Assembly (NCBI RefSeq): GCF_000283155.1
Contig: NW_004454166.1
Coordinates: 15,708,973-15,772,972, forward strand
Direction: 5' to 3'
DNA length: 64,000 bases
Source of the DNA: Ceratotherium simum simum
Taxonomy: Eukaryota; Chordata; Mammalia; Perissodactyla; Rhinocerotidae
Positions 23,854 through 34,314 of the stretch are shown here, piece after piece (position 1 is the stretch's first letter; every line of letters begins with the position of its first letter). The translations under genes were made by a program, and so were the position numbers. The notes beneath the pieces are model-generated. The model saw only the letters and a list, made by a program, of their open reading frames with translations. It was not told where the DNA came from and did not search any database.

Positions 23854-24660
23854 ATCCCTGCAGTGAAGTTGAACGAGCTGCTCGAGAACTTTTACGTCAC
23901 CGTTAAGAAGAGTGACGGCTCAGACTTCCTGGCCACCTCACTCCATGCCATTCGCCGAGGTCTGGACCGTATCCTGAAGAATGCAGGTGTGGGCTTTTCC
24001 ATCACCAGCAGCACCTTCAATTCTTCCACCAAGAAACTCAAGGAGAAGCTGTGGGTGCTGAGTAAGGCAGGGATGTCAGGTGCCCGTTCCCGCAATATTG
24101 TCTACTTCTCCTTTTCTGATGAGGAGGAGATGTGGCAGACAGGGTGTCTAGGGGATGACAGCCCTATCACTCTCCTGTCCACTGTGGTCAAGTACAACAG
24201 CCAATACCTGAATATGCGGACGCTGCAGGAGCATGCAGATCTGATGTATGGTGACATCGAGCTGCTCAAAGACCCACAAAACCAGCCCTATTTTGCCCGG
24301 ACAGACAGTGTCAAGCGGGAGAGTCGGAGTGGTTCCACTAGAATATGTCATGGGAAAATCTACCATGAGCATTCCAGGGGACACAAACAGTGCCCTTACT
24401 GCCTCCTCTACAAGTACATGTACATCCACCGGCCACCCACCCAAATGGAGGCCAAGTCTCCTTTCTACCTTACCGCCAGGAAGGAGGCCACTGACATGGG
24501 CAGTGTGTGGTATGAGGAACAGAGGATGGGACTGCGGTCTCTTCGGGGAATTGTCCCAAACTTAGCCAAGAAGGTCAAGCTGGAGAACTGTGAGAACTTC
24601 ACCTTCGTCTCGTTTACTCAGGTCTCCAGGAGGCTTGGCTCCCATAGCTTCTGCCAGTGA
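23854..24660 (+). CDS. KIAA1958: KIAA1958 final coding exon (bulk of Crypton-derived DUF3504 domain)
   Basis: 268 codons plus a TGA stop at 24658, starting IPAVKLNELLENF directly after the acceptor gag at 23851-23853. The frame is intact. Within this exon, residues 22-45 (GSDFLATSLHAIRRGLDRIL region) end the core-binding part. Residues 121-138 (MRTLQEHADLMYGDIELL) resemble the first catalytic block of tyrosine recombinases, including an Arg. Residues 165-183 hold a Cys/His-rich patch ending HKQCPYC. Residues 215-240 keep the GSVWYEEQRMGLRSLRG segment. The later H-x-x-R and Tyr of active recombinases are not recognisable in the short tail (FTQVSRRLGSHSFCQ), so loss of recombinase activity is likely. 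The ATG at 23752 opens 34 in-frame intronic codons and is not the start. Confidence 0.97.
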   Translation: MPAVKLNELLENFYVTVKKSDGSDFLATSLHAIRRGLDRILKNAGVGFSITSSTFNSSTKKLKEKLWVLSKAGMSGARSRNIVYFSFSDEEEMWQTGCLGDDSPITLLSTVVKYNSQYLNMRTLQEHADLMYGDIELLKDPQNQPYFARTDSVKRESRSGSTRICHGKIYHEHSRGHKQCPYCLLYKYMYIHRPPTQMEAKSPFYLTARKEATDMGSVWYEEQRMGLRSLRGIVPNLAKKVKLENCENFTFVSFTQVSRRLGSHSFCQ

Positions 24661-25731
24661 GTCTTCCCTGGCTCTGCCACTACCCTGCTCACCCTGATAG
24701 GTGAGCTCCCTCAGGCGGCCAAGGCCAGAGCTCTGAGGAGGCAGGAGACGACCATGACTCCATGGTCAGGCAGTCTCGGTCAATGTGACCTGCTATATCT
24801 TTGATTTTGAATTTTTTAACTGGAAGTAGAAGAGTCTGAATAATTAGGATGTTTTATCCAAATGTGTGTCACCTTTGTTAAATTAATAGAATCTAATAGA
24901 ATGTATAATTGCTATACACACACGAGTGAGGAAGTTCATTTTATCTAGTGCCTTTTTAGCACAGATTTTCTCAAAAGAAAAAAGAAAAAAAAAAAAGGAA
25001 AACTGTTTAAGTAGTCATTAAAAAAAAAATCCCAGTAGCCTAGTAGCTTTAGAATGTTATAAAGACTAATACACTTTGTTGAATTACATTCACAATAATG
25101 AACTAGAACAAAAGAGGCAGACACATTAACTAGTTCCAGGAGAAAAATTGCACTTGACACTTCTTTATGTTTTGTTGATGGATAACTTGGTTCTGCAGAG
25201 CAAGCAGCCTTGTGTGATGGAAGATGGTGGAGCTACACTCAGTCATGCTGAGGGAGAGGCAGGGAGCTGCTCCGGCTGCTCTCAGCACTGGGAGGAACTT
25301 GATCTCTGCATCAATGGAGAGAGTTTTATGAAAAAAGATGAATGCACCAAAAGGTGTTTGTGAGAACAAGGTTTCCAGTGAACTCGATGGTTTGTACCAC
25401 GAGGGGATTTCCGGTAGTGAGAGTGGCCTGGAAAAGCGATCTGTGATCAAAATGTGAAAACCTCCTGCAGCAGAAGTGCCTACATTTTATTTCTCAGCAC
25501 CACGTGAAAGCTGTTTTCATTTGCACATTTTTTGGAGTGTTTTTTGTCTGTTCTTTGTGTCCTGTGGTTGTTCTGTCAGCGTATAGCACTGGATCTGTAA
25601 AACAGCTAAAGGTAATTTTCAGGCTTAACCAGGAAAACCTAACAAAACAAGCTGCAAAGAAAACAAACCCCAAAATGTGTTGATTCAAGAGGTTTGAAAT
25701 ATTTTTCTCAAAGTAGGACTTTTTCAGCCAC

Positions 25732-25737
25732 AATAAA
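25732..25737 (+). terminator. Candidate polyadenylation signal for KIAA1958
   Basis: AATAAA in cacaataaaagtcat, about 1.07 kb after the stop codon. It is one of several such hexamers; use is not shown by the sequence alone. Confidence 0.35.
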
Positions 25738-26356
25738 AGTCATCGGTTTAGGTGGGCACCAATGCTTGGGACATGGTGACGTTGGCAGCCTACCAGGTAA
25801 GCAGACGCAGCAGTAAGGACACATTGTAACATCAGAGCATGGTGACGGGTTATTCATGCAGTTTGAAATCATGTCACTGAGATAAAACCTAACCTGAGCA
25901 CACGTTATTGAAACAGCAGCAGAATTTCCCAGTAACTGCTCTGAATGCAAAACCATAAGTGAAACAGGAGCCCAAAGAGTGTTGACTAATCATAATAATT
26001 TCTAGGATCTTTCTTTTGTATTTGAGGAAAGGCTGCTACAGCTTTATACCATTTTGTTCCTGTGTGCGCTTTCTAATCCAAAATTAAAATTCCAATACAA
26101 ATTCACTTTGCAGGAGTCCTAAAATCAGTCCTATTTTTTTTTGAAAACAATATTTTAGTATTTATTTTAATTAATTGTTTTTAAAAATCATTCACTGGTC
26201 ACTGAAATATGTAATACTTCCTTTCCCAGAGAAGACTCAACCAATGCTGCCTTAAGGTTTAATGTTGTTCCCTTTTTAGTTACTGCCCATTTATGATTTT
26301 GTTCACTAGTTGGTCTTTCCTGACTATAGATTAATTTTGGTATGTCCCCATCTGTA

Positions 26357-26362
26357 AATAAA
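26357..26362 (+). terminator. Alternative candidate polyadenylation signal
   Basis: AATAAA within gtaaataaataacagg, about 1.7 kb after the stop codon, with a gttatgttgtggttt G/U-rich stretch about 55 bases downstream. That context favours it modestly over the first candidate. Confidence 0.35.
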
Positions 26363-26900
26363 TAACAGGTAATATTTAATAATCAGTGTTATGACTTGAT
26401 GTTGCATACTGTTATGTTGTGGTTTCCTATGGTGATGTTAGGGTTTTGATTAAAAAGAGACACAAAACATTAGATACAATTTCCTTTAGTTTGCTAAACA
26501 CCCAAAGGATATTTTGTTTGTGGAAAGCAGATGGTCATTTTTCTTGTCAGTTCTGCACTTAAACAGAAATATAATCTCTGTGAACTATTGGGCAGAGCCT
26601 GTAGCCTAATTAAACAGAAGCTCCATTTTTATTTTAAATAGATTCAAGAAGAAATTGCCCTTAGGAATCACTGGGATCTTTTCACATTTTAATATTTCCA
26701 GAAGTAGCAATAAGTGATCCAGAGGTTGTAATCTTTCTGTTGATAGTGGCTTTTCATCAGTTGAATAACCATCTCTGCCTCAGATTTGTTGCTTATTATC
26801 TATTTGATGTACTATAAATCACCAGAGTTCTGAAGTGAATCATTCTAATAAAAAATCAGGAGGGAGAATCTTCAGTGATATCTGATGGAAGAAAGAATTT

Positions 26901-28886
26901 TATCTCAGCATCCTAAATGCAGTTCATTTCATGCGTCCTTGGGGAATGGGAGTGAGGAGGAAGACATTTATTGATTGCTACTCTGTGCCACCCATTGTAC
27001 ATGTCACTTTGTCTATTATGTATCTGTGTGTAGAGCTGTGTGTGTCTGCACACACACTTTAAATTTACATTTAAATTTAAATGCCTAGTAAACCTGCTAA
27101 AATGGCAAAGCACCTATCCATCTATATGGCCATGTCCCTTCTCAGAGGATCTGAAGGGGGGCCAGAGTAGCTAGTTCCAGCTGGCGCTCAGCCAAGGCAG
27201 TTCTGTCTTTCCAGCCAGCTCTAAACCATACCCACTGGTGACTCGATGATTTTCTACTCTTGGCCTAAGCTAGGAGAAAGGAGAATCCCAGGAAAAGAAG
27301 GGGGAAGGTGAAGAGCATTTTCTTCACTTATCTTTAGATTTTTTTACTCAAAAGTGGGAATGAATATCCAGAATTCGCCAAGTTCATCCGGCACAAGTTG
27401 CCTCTGGCCTCCGTGTCAGGAATGGTGGTGCTACAGGTGTGACGAGAGGACCTTTGGAGTCCTTTGTGTGAACTCATGGCCACAGCACCTTCTGCATCTG
27501 CTCTAAAGTGAGCCCTGCTTGCTTGGTACCCTCCTCCCCGGAATCGAGCAGGTCTCCCCTTCCAAGTTTATTCTGGCGGAGATGATAGGCCATCAGCTTG
27601 CAGGATATGATTCAATTAAATATAAAGAGTTTAGTGCGACACTAGCACGTAATGGGCATGCAATAAATGTTAGCTATTTTAGTTACAACTTTTTGGTGAT
27701 AGTAGTAATTAATATTATTCAACTAACCTGCATTATATCACTTATTTCTTCCATTATGGAGATTCTCTCTCCCTTAAACTGTTAAACTTGAAGAGGAAAC
27801 CAAACTGATAATCTGGTCACATATATGCCCATGAACTCTACCTCCAACCCAGCCAAGCCCTGATACCTCAGATACAAGCAAAAACAAGTGAAGGAAGAAC
27901 AGAGGAGCCGTAAGAGGATCTTGAGAACGCTTTTCCATTGTTGAGTGTGTTTGCAAAGGGGAATATTATGGAAGTACCTACCCAAAGTTGTGAAAGCAAC
28001 GGTCTCCTTGCTCATGTGGCATTTTCCAGCTACCTGGGATTAGATGCTGTATTAATCCACCTTGGCTGATAAGTGGTGTTTGAAGAAATGTGCAATTCTG
28101 TTACTTTGATTTTTATTTTAATCAAGCGCTGTGCCACGCTCTCAGCATGTTCCTAGACAGTCCTTAGGAGAATCTGGACAAAGCAACCCTCACGTGGAAG
28201 CTGCGGCCTCTTGCTGTAGTAGAAAGATTGCTCGACTGGGAGTGCCTTCACTACTCGGCAAATTTTGGTCGCACTTTCCTCAGCGATATAGTGGGATCGT
28301 TGGGATGGAGCATCTCCAAAGTGAACAATGTTACACCTCCACAATTCCTCAAGGTCGAAGAGTTAGGAAGTGGCAAAACTAGGAAGCAGATTTCCTAATT
28401 CCTCAAGGTCACATGGTGAATCTCCTAATTTAGTGCTTCTCACTATACTGGAATGCTTTCTTTATGAATAAGATTTTTCTTGAATTTTCAAGTTTCACAA
28501 CTTCTAAAATTATTTTGCTATCTCTAGGAAGCACAATGTTGATTATTTTTCTCAGTTTAGGCCAACACTGACGACATTGTTACTAGTTAAATAAACAGAA
28601 TATTTAAATATTATCCTTATCAAACATGCATCCCTCTGTTGCTTTTATTGAAATCTGGATTGTTAAATATTTGGGGGCTAGTAACCAGTCAACCTTTTGG
28701 CTTAATAAATGCAAACGGTGGAGACCTCAATGAAGAGTTACCTCATTTTGTCTGCATGAGCTCCAATTTAGTCTAAGTTAAGGTCCATACATATTTAGAA
28801 GCTGTTAACAAACAGCCCTGAACAAAAGAATACATTGTTTCAAATTTATATATACCTTTAAATGCTTTTGCTTGGGGTGAATTTTT
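26901..28886. other. Intergenic or distal 3' UTR sequence, largely unassigned
   Basis: 26960-27030 has a faint fragment of the ancient repeat (ctactctgtgccacccattg), and 27640-27670 looks like a MIR end (gcatgcaataaatgttagct). 28040-28460 has no recognised element. No protein-coding gene was found on either strand. Confidence 0.4.
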
Positions 28887-29132
28887 TTTTTCTTCCCCTG
28901 AGGAAGATTAGCCCTGAGCTAACATGCGATGCCAATCCTCCTCTTTTTTTGCTGAGGAAGATTGGCCCTGGGCTAACATCTGTGCCCATCTTCCTGTACT
29001 TTATATGTGGGATGCCTGCCACAGCATGGTTTGATAAGTGGTGCGTAGGTCTGTGCCCAGGATCCGAACCCACGAACCTCAAGCCACTGAAGCAGAGCAC
29101 ACAAACTTTACCACTAGACCACCGGACGGCCC
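28887..29132 (-). mobile_element. ERE SINE, type B tail
   Basis: Reversed copy. A perfect 16-bp duplication (cttggggtgaattttt) at 28871-28886 and 29133-29148. The 113- and 122-codon frames on the two strands here are SINE-derived. Confidence 0.96.
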
Positions 29133-29148
29133 CTTGGGGTGAATTTTT

Positions 29149-29832
29149 AATGCTCTGTATTAAAAGAAAAACATTCAGTTGTTTTGGCAGTGTTCTTAGG
29201 TAAAAATCTTTGTTGTATTTTCCCATATAAATTATTCACCTTAACTGAAACATGAGTGGAGGCAGAGATTGGTGGTGACCTAAGGCCAAGCTCCCTTGCT
29301 GAGAGAAGAGGAGGCCATGTGGGATGATAAACTAACTCATCTCTGGAAATTCCTACGTATTCTATATCCATGTATTCTGACATCACAGGATTTCCCAAAA
29401 TTCCTTTGAGGGAAGCTGCCCATCCTTCTGGCAAATTTTGCCTATTATTATTATGATTTTGAATACTTCTAGTTCTTTACAGTCCAAGAAATCCAGAGAA
29501 GTTTTCCATGTTTAGTTGTTGATCAGAATCAGACTAAACTGCTTTATTATTTATCTAATGCAGCTCATATGGAAATTAATCATTTCAGGAAATATTTATT
29601 AAGATCGAAAACAATCACTGGATTATATGTAGATGCATATTGCTTCCATTACTATTAATAGCAATTAGATAGACCCCTCTCCCCCAATGAGATGAGAATG
29701 GGCTCCTAAATACTTCATGGTCACTATAACTCATTTGATTAATTTGCATTTAACTATAGTTATTGTTACTGATTTGTTCAAAAAAGGTTTCTAGAAGATT
29801 CATATTTGACTAACACTGACTATGGTAAGTGC
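29149..29832. other. Intergenic, nothing recognised
   Basis: AT-rich unique-looking sequence without codon structure, RNA gene or clear repeat. Confidence 0.4.
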
Positions 29833-30040
29833 TTTCTCACAGCTGCCTCATGTTCTTATTTAATTCTCACAACAGCTCTGCAAGACAGATCTAATTATTC
29901 CCATTTTACTTATTGAGAACCAAGGCTCAGAGAAGTTAAGTAAACTTCCCAAAGTCTCACAGAGCTAATGGGTTGGAGAACTTAAGTTTGAACCCAGGTC
30001 TTCTGACTCCAAGTCCAGTGCTCACTCCATTAGACAAAAC
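29833..30040 (-). mobile_element. MIR SINE, antisense, well preserved
   Basis: The plus strand reads ctcacaacagctctgcaaga, cccattttacttattgagaa, caaggctcagagaagttaag and tttgaacccaggtcttctga, which is MIR reversed over most of its length. Confidence 0.88.
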
Positions 30041-30384
30041 TTTCTTCTTCAGGCCCACAGAGGTCCATTTATCACAGAGCTTTTAAAAATTAAAACGGTT
30101 TCTATTTGTTTGGGAAATATTTCCTAAGCCCTGCTGTGTTACACCTTATATGTACTGTCTTACTAATTGATTGGTCACTTGGTATAATTCAGTAGATCCT
30201 GGAAAGCCTGGTGGTTTTCTATGAGTGAATATAACGTTTTCTGTCTACTGAGAACCTTCTGTCTTTATCCAATAAATAAACTATATTACCTATTACCTAC
30301 CTTAAAGGGCAGATGGTTATGCCAATTTATTCTAATAAAAGTCAACTAGTTTATAAACTCTACCTTATAAACTCTACCTGTTTT

Positions 30385-30625
30385 TTTGTTTGTGTGTGTG
30401 TGTGTGTGTGAGGAAGATCAGCCCTGAGCTAACATCCATGCCAATCCTCCTCTTTTTGCTGAGGAAGACTGGCCCTGGGCTAACATCTGTGCCCATCTTC
30501 CTCCACTTTATATGGGATGCCGCCACAGCACGGCGTGACAAGCGGTGCATCTGTGCGGGACCGAGATCTGAACCCGCCAGCAGTGGAGCGCACGCACTTA
30601 ACTGCTACGCCACAGGGCCGGCCCC
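30385..30625 (-). mobile_element. ERE SINE, type B tail with TG microsatellite
   Basis: Reversed copy whose tail edge is a (TG)n run of about nine units at 30391-30410. The flanks repeat taaac(t/a)cta(c/t)ctgtttt, 17 bp with two mismatches, at 30368-30384 and 30626-30642. A separate short duplication (ttataaactctacct twice, from 30351) lies just outside. Confidence 0.94.
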
Positions 30626-30829
30626 TAAACACTATCTGTTTTGACTTTGGTATCATTGCTTAAAACGTGAAGGACTTCCTAACCTATGTTAAATTTTGGC
30701 TTCAGAGGGTTTCTATAATCTTTAGGCTAAAGCACCTTCATAGCAAAATTCACTTATTTAGTCATTTGTTTTCTGTTCTTTCCTTTATCAGGGCACATTT
30801 ATTTTCTGTTTTGAAATGTAAAAAGCATT

Positions 30830-30990
30830 AGGTTATAGGTAACTCTGAGATAGTCTAGTCAAATTCCCTCATTTTTACTAATAAGGAAATTGAAGCCCAG
30901 AGATATTAACGTCAGCCAGACAATAAATAGTAGATTCAGGACCAGAAAACTAGTCCAGAGCTCTTTCCTCCATATCATAGCTGGAAAGAT
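30830..30990 (-). mobile_element. MIR-class fragment, antisense (tentative)
   Basis: Shows taaggaaattgaagcccaga and an upstream agtctagtcaaattccctca, the common reversed wording of MIR-like relics. Borders are unclear. Confidence 0.5.
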
Positions 30991-31019
30991 TTGGATTTTT
31001 AAACATTAATTAATGGAAG

Positions 31020-32860
31020 TGCATCTGGCAGAACAACATCTGGCTAGCAGAAGCCCCCAGTGAACTCCTGCCTTCTCAGAACAACACTCATAAAGACTCA
31101 GAAGAAGGCCAGATCTCAATTCTAGAATCTAGAGGAATTGATACAGTTTATGAGGCGTATGGAGATGGATTGAGACAAAACCTTCCAGGTTGTAGCTCAA
31201 TGTTTTCTCTGGCTTCACTTCATGAAACAGAGGCCGTGGTAAATAAAAAATTTTAAAGATATTTAATGCTTGTTCTCCTCAACCATGTCTGTCTCCTAAC
31301 TCAGAGCCAGAGAAGTAACTGGCTGATCCTGCTTCTCAACCACTTGCCACATCGTGAAGTGAAAAGGTTCGCTTTTCCTTCTCCTCACCCCACCTCCTCT
31401 TCATATCGTCCAAGATTCCAAATCCTGGGGCTAAAACACAGCAGAAAGCAGAGAGGATCAATTAGAGGCATCATGCATTCTGAGAAAAACACCCTTTAGG
31501 TGAGGGAAGAAACAGTAAATAACTAGGTAGCAGAACATGCAAATATTTTTATTTTTTTCATGTACAGTGTTGATTCAGAGATCCAGAAGACCAGGCAATG
31601 GGAAGGAAAAGGATGCCCCTTTAATAGAAAAGTATTAAACTAGAAATTGAACTTGGAAATAGGTGCATCTCCTTACCATTAATTGTATGTCCAAAAAAGG
31701 GATTTGACAAACGCTCAAGTGGACAGATAGCATAACCAAGGACAAATACTGGGTCTGGGAAGAAAGGACCACATTTAAGGATGAGTATAGAGAAAATGGC
31801 AAAATGAGGCATATAAAATGCTGAACCAAGGAAAATGAACAGCTTCCAGAACACTTGAAAATGAAAGTGTTCTGCAAGAAACAAGAAAACTTTAGGATTC
31901 TCTTTGTCATAATTGAACAGAAGAATTGCTTCTATGCAGCCATAGTAAGTTATGTTAAAATGGGAATGGGTTCAGAGAAAAAGGCAATAGAATAAAATGA
32001 AAGGGAAGATAGATTAGAAAGGATTTCAAGGAAGGAAAAAACACAATAACAGATCAAAATCCACATTGGAAGCAGAAAAGAACAATACTGATGTTTAAAA
32101 AAACTCAAATCAATAATACGAAGGACAAACTTGAGATTTGCTTCCTAATGCTCTTTCAAAAGAAATGAGATGAAAATAATGAGGATAGATAATGGATTTG
32201 GACGACAGAACATTAGCTAACATTACTGACATTTGCTTTTCTGATGGAAAGACTATATGAGAAAAAATGTCATCAGACTATAAAAATGAAATCTTTCCTG
32301 AACAGAATGAAAATCTGTGTATGCAGATTAAAAGGACTCACTGCATTCCAGGCAAAAAAAGGTGAGAGAGACCCATAGCTAAGCCCCTCCTGGCAAAATT
32401 GTTAAAACTACCAAGGATAGAGAATGAAAAATCCTCTAGGCAGTCCAGTCAGCAATTTACCAGTTACCTATCAGAAAATAACAGCATTCTGGCTTCAGAC
32501 TTCTACTCGATAGCACCAAATGCCAGGAAAAAATAGGGAATTTTGAGGGGAAAAGCTATGACTTTGGAATTGGATACACTCTTTATATGTTATGATACAG
32601 AAAATATTTTTAGTTATGACAAGCATTCAGGAAATAAACCATCTATGTACTATTCTTGTTAAGGTCAATTGTACTGCAACCTACAAAGCTTGGTTAAAAA
32701 AACTTTTGCTTAATATCATAATTGCAAGGGACTGTGGGGTATTAAACATCAGATCATTACCTGCCAGAAGGAGGAAATGTGTGCTTTTTAAATAGATAAT
32801 ATGGCTAGAAGCCACATATGTAAAAGTGCCCAAGGTCCTCAGAAGAATGGGTGAAACTAA
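31020..32860 (+). mobile_element. Ancient LINE (L1/HAL1-like), sense, decayed
   Basis: A-rich with scattered LINE-like phrases, for example atgtcatcagactataaaaa (32269) and tagcaccaaatgccaggaaa (32511), in the order expected for an L1/HAL1 ORF1-like relic. Frames are short. The antisense frames at 31621-31910 are shadows. Confidence 0.4.
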
Positions 32861-32970
32861 TACAAGAAAATGAACCTAAAAATAATTGCCAGATCACAGC
32901 ATCGTGTTTCTTCATTTTTATTACTGAAGTAATGCATGATCATTATAGTATAAATAGAAAATTGAGATAC

Positions 32971-33209
32971 TTTTTTGTGTGTGTGAGGAAGATTTGCTCT
33001 GAGTTAACATCTGTTGCCAATCTTCCTCTTTTTTTGCTTGAGGAAGATTAGCCCTGAGCTAACATCTGTGCCAATCTTCCTCTATTTTGTATGTGGGTTG
33101 CTGCCACAACATGGCTTGATGAGTGGTGTAGGTCCGTGCCCAGGATCCGAACCCGTGACCCCGGGCTGCCGAAGGAGAGTACGCCGGACTTAACCACTAT
33201 GCCGGCCCC
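32971..33209 (-). mobile_element. ERE SINE, type B tail with short TG run
   Basis: Reversed copy from ttttttgtgtgtgtgagg to the head gccggcccc at 33209. Head partly eroded. Flanks gagatactttttt and cagatgcatttttt are a likely diverged duplication. Confidence 0.92.
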
Positions 33210-33459
33210 TCAGATGCATTTTTTACAAATTAAATTGCTCCCAGTTTTCCCCACTGCCATTTAAAACACTATCCTGAGAGAGTCCCTTGCTTCCAAGTGA
33301 GAAAGGGCCAGGCGTCCCCACCATTGTTTTGGGGTCTGATTGCCTAGACTAGAGCCTGTTGAGGCCATCCCCTGTGCTTCTCCACTCTCAAATTCAGAAC
33401 TAACAACAGGTGCAAAATTAGAAGATTGCAGAATATCTGTGTTTTAAAAAGAGAGCAGC

Positions 33460-33670
33460 GGGCCGGCCCTGTGGCTTAGCGGTTAAGTGCGTGTGCTCCG
33501 CTGCTGGGGGCTCGGGTTCGGATCCCAGGCACGCGCTGAGGCACCGCTACTCTGGCCATGCTGAGGCCGCGTCCCACATACAGCAACTAGAAGGATGTGC
33601 AGCTATGACATACAACTATCTACTGGGACTTTGCGGGGGGAAATAAATAAATAAAATCTTAAAAAAAAAA
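33460..33670 (+). mobile_element. ERE SINE, type A tail
   Basis: First of three same-direction EREs in 850 bp. Head gggccggccctgtggcttag; tail aaataaataaataaaatctt followed by an A-run. Flanks aagagagcag and aaagagcag are a likely target duplication. Confidence 0.95.
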
Positions 33671-33684
33671 AAAAGAGCAGGAAA

Positions 33685-33939
33685 GGAGCCGGCCCCGAGG
33701 CTTAGCGGTTAAGTGTGCACGCTCCACTACTGGCGGACAGGGTTCGGATCCTGGGCATGCACCGACGCACCGCTTGTCCGGACATTCTGAGGCGGCCTGC
33801 CACATACAGCAACTAGANNNNNNNNNNNNNNNNNNNNNNNNNNNNNNNNNNNNNNNNNNNNNNNNNNNNNNNNNNNNNNNNNNNNNNNNNNNNNNNNNNN
33901 NNNNNNNNNNNNNNNNNNNNNNAAAAAAAAAAAAAAAAA
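33685..33939 (+). mobile_element. ERE SINE interrupted by an assembly gap
   Basis: Head gagccggccccgaggcttag, intact to cagcaactaga at 33817, then unknown bases, then an A-run of about 17. The missing part should be the end of the type A (or C) tail, for which about 50 bases are expected before the A-run of a type A copy. Confidence 0.9.
33818..33922. other. Assembly gap (105 N)
   Basis: A run of N inside the SINE copy, next to a homopolymer A-run. Its size may be an estimate. The 81-codon frame that crosses it is meaningless. Confidence 0.99.
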
Positions 33940-34051
33940 GGAAAAACGAAACTTACTTTAGAATACAAATGCAAGAGAAGTTCGCTTTCAACAGCAAGAA
34001 GCTGGCCTTGGGGCAGTGAGGTGCTTTCCTTAGCTGTACTCGAAGTTTTAT

Positions 34052-34303
34052 GGGGCCGGCCTTGTGGCGCAAGCAGTTAAGTGTGCGCGCTCTGCTGTGG
34101 CAGCCTGGGGTTCGCGGGTTCGGATCCCGGCGCGCACCAACACACCGCTTGGCAAGCCACGCTGTGGCAGCGTCCCATGTTAAGTGGAGGAAGATGGGCA
34201 TGGGTGTTAGCCCAGGGCCAGTCTCCCTCAGCAAAAAAAGAGGAGGATTGGCAGATGTTAGCACAGGGCTGACCTCCTCACAAAAAATAAAAATAAAAAA
34301 AAA
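34052..34303 (+). mobile_element. ERE SINE, type B tail
   Basis: Head tggggccggccttgtggcgc, full B tail, A-rich end. The 11-bp duplication aagttttatgg lies at 34043-34053 and 34304-34314, so its second half overlaps the first bases of the head. The frames at 34050-34409 and 33953-34459 are derived from it. Confidence 0.95.
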
Positions 34304-34314
34304 AAGTTTTATGG

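Larger units (their letters stand above)
24661..26900 (+). other. KIAA1958: Probable KIAA1958 3' UTR and downstream unique sequence
   Basis: Little repeat content is visible in this 2.2-kb stretch, unlike the flanks, which fits a long 3' UTR. Candidate AATAAA polyadenylation signals are at 25732-25737, 26357-26362 and 26848-26853. I cannot tell which is used. The small frames here on both strands show no recognisable protein. Confidence 0.55.

Noticed and set aside
24148..24565. Frames of 98 and 105 codons on both strands inside the last KIAA1958 exon
   Set aside because: Shadows of the real reading frame in GC-rich coding sequence.
28858..29226. Frames of 113 and 122 codons
   Set aside because: They lie over an ERE and share its translated wording.
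33774..34019. 81-codon frame across the N run
   Set aside because: It is an artefact of translating unknown bases.
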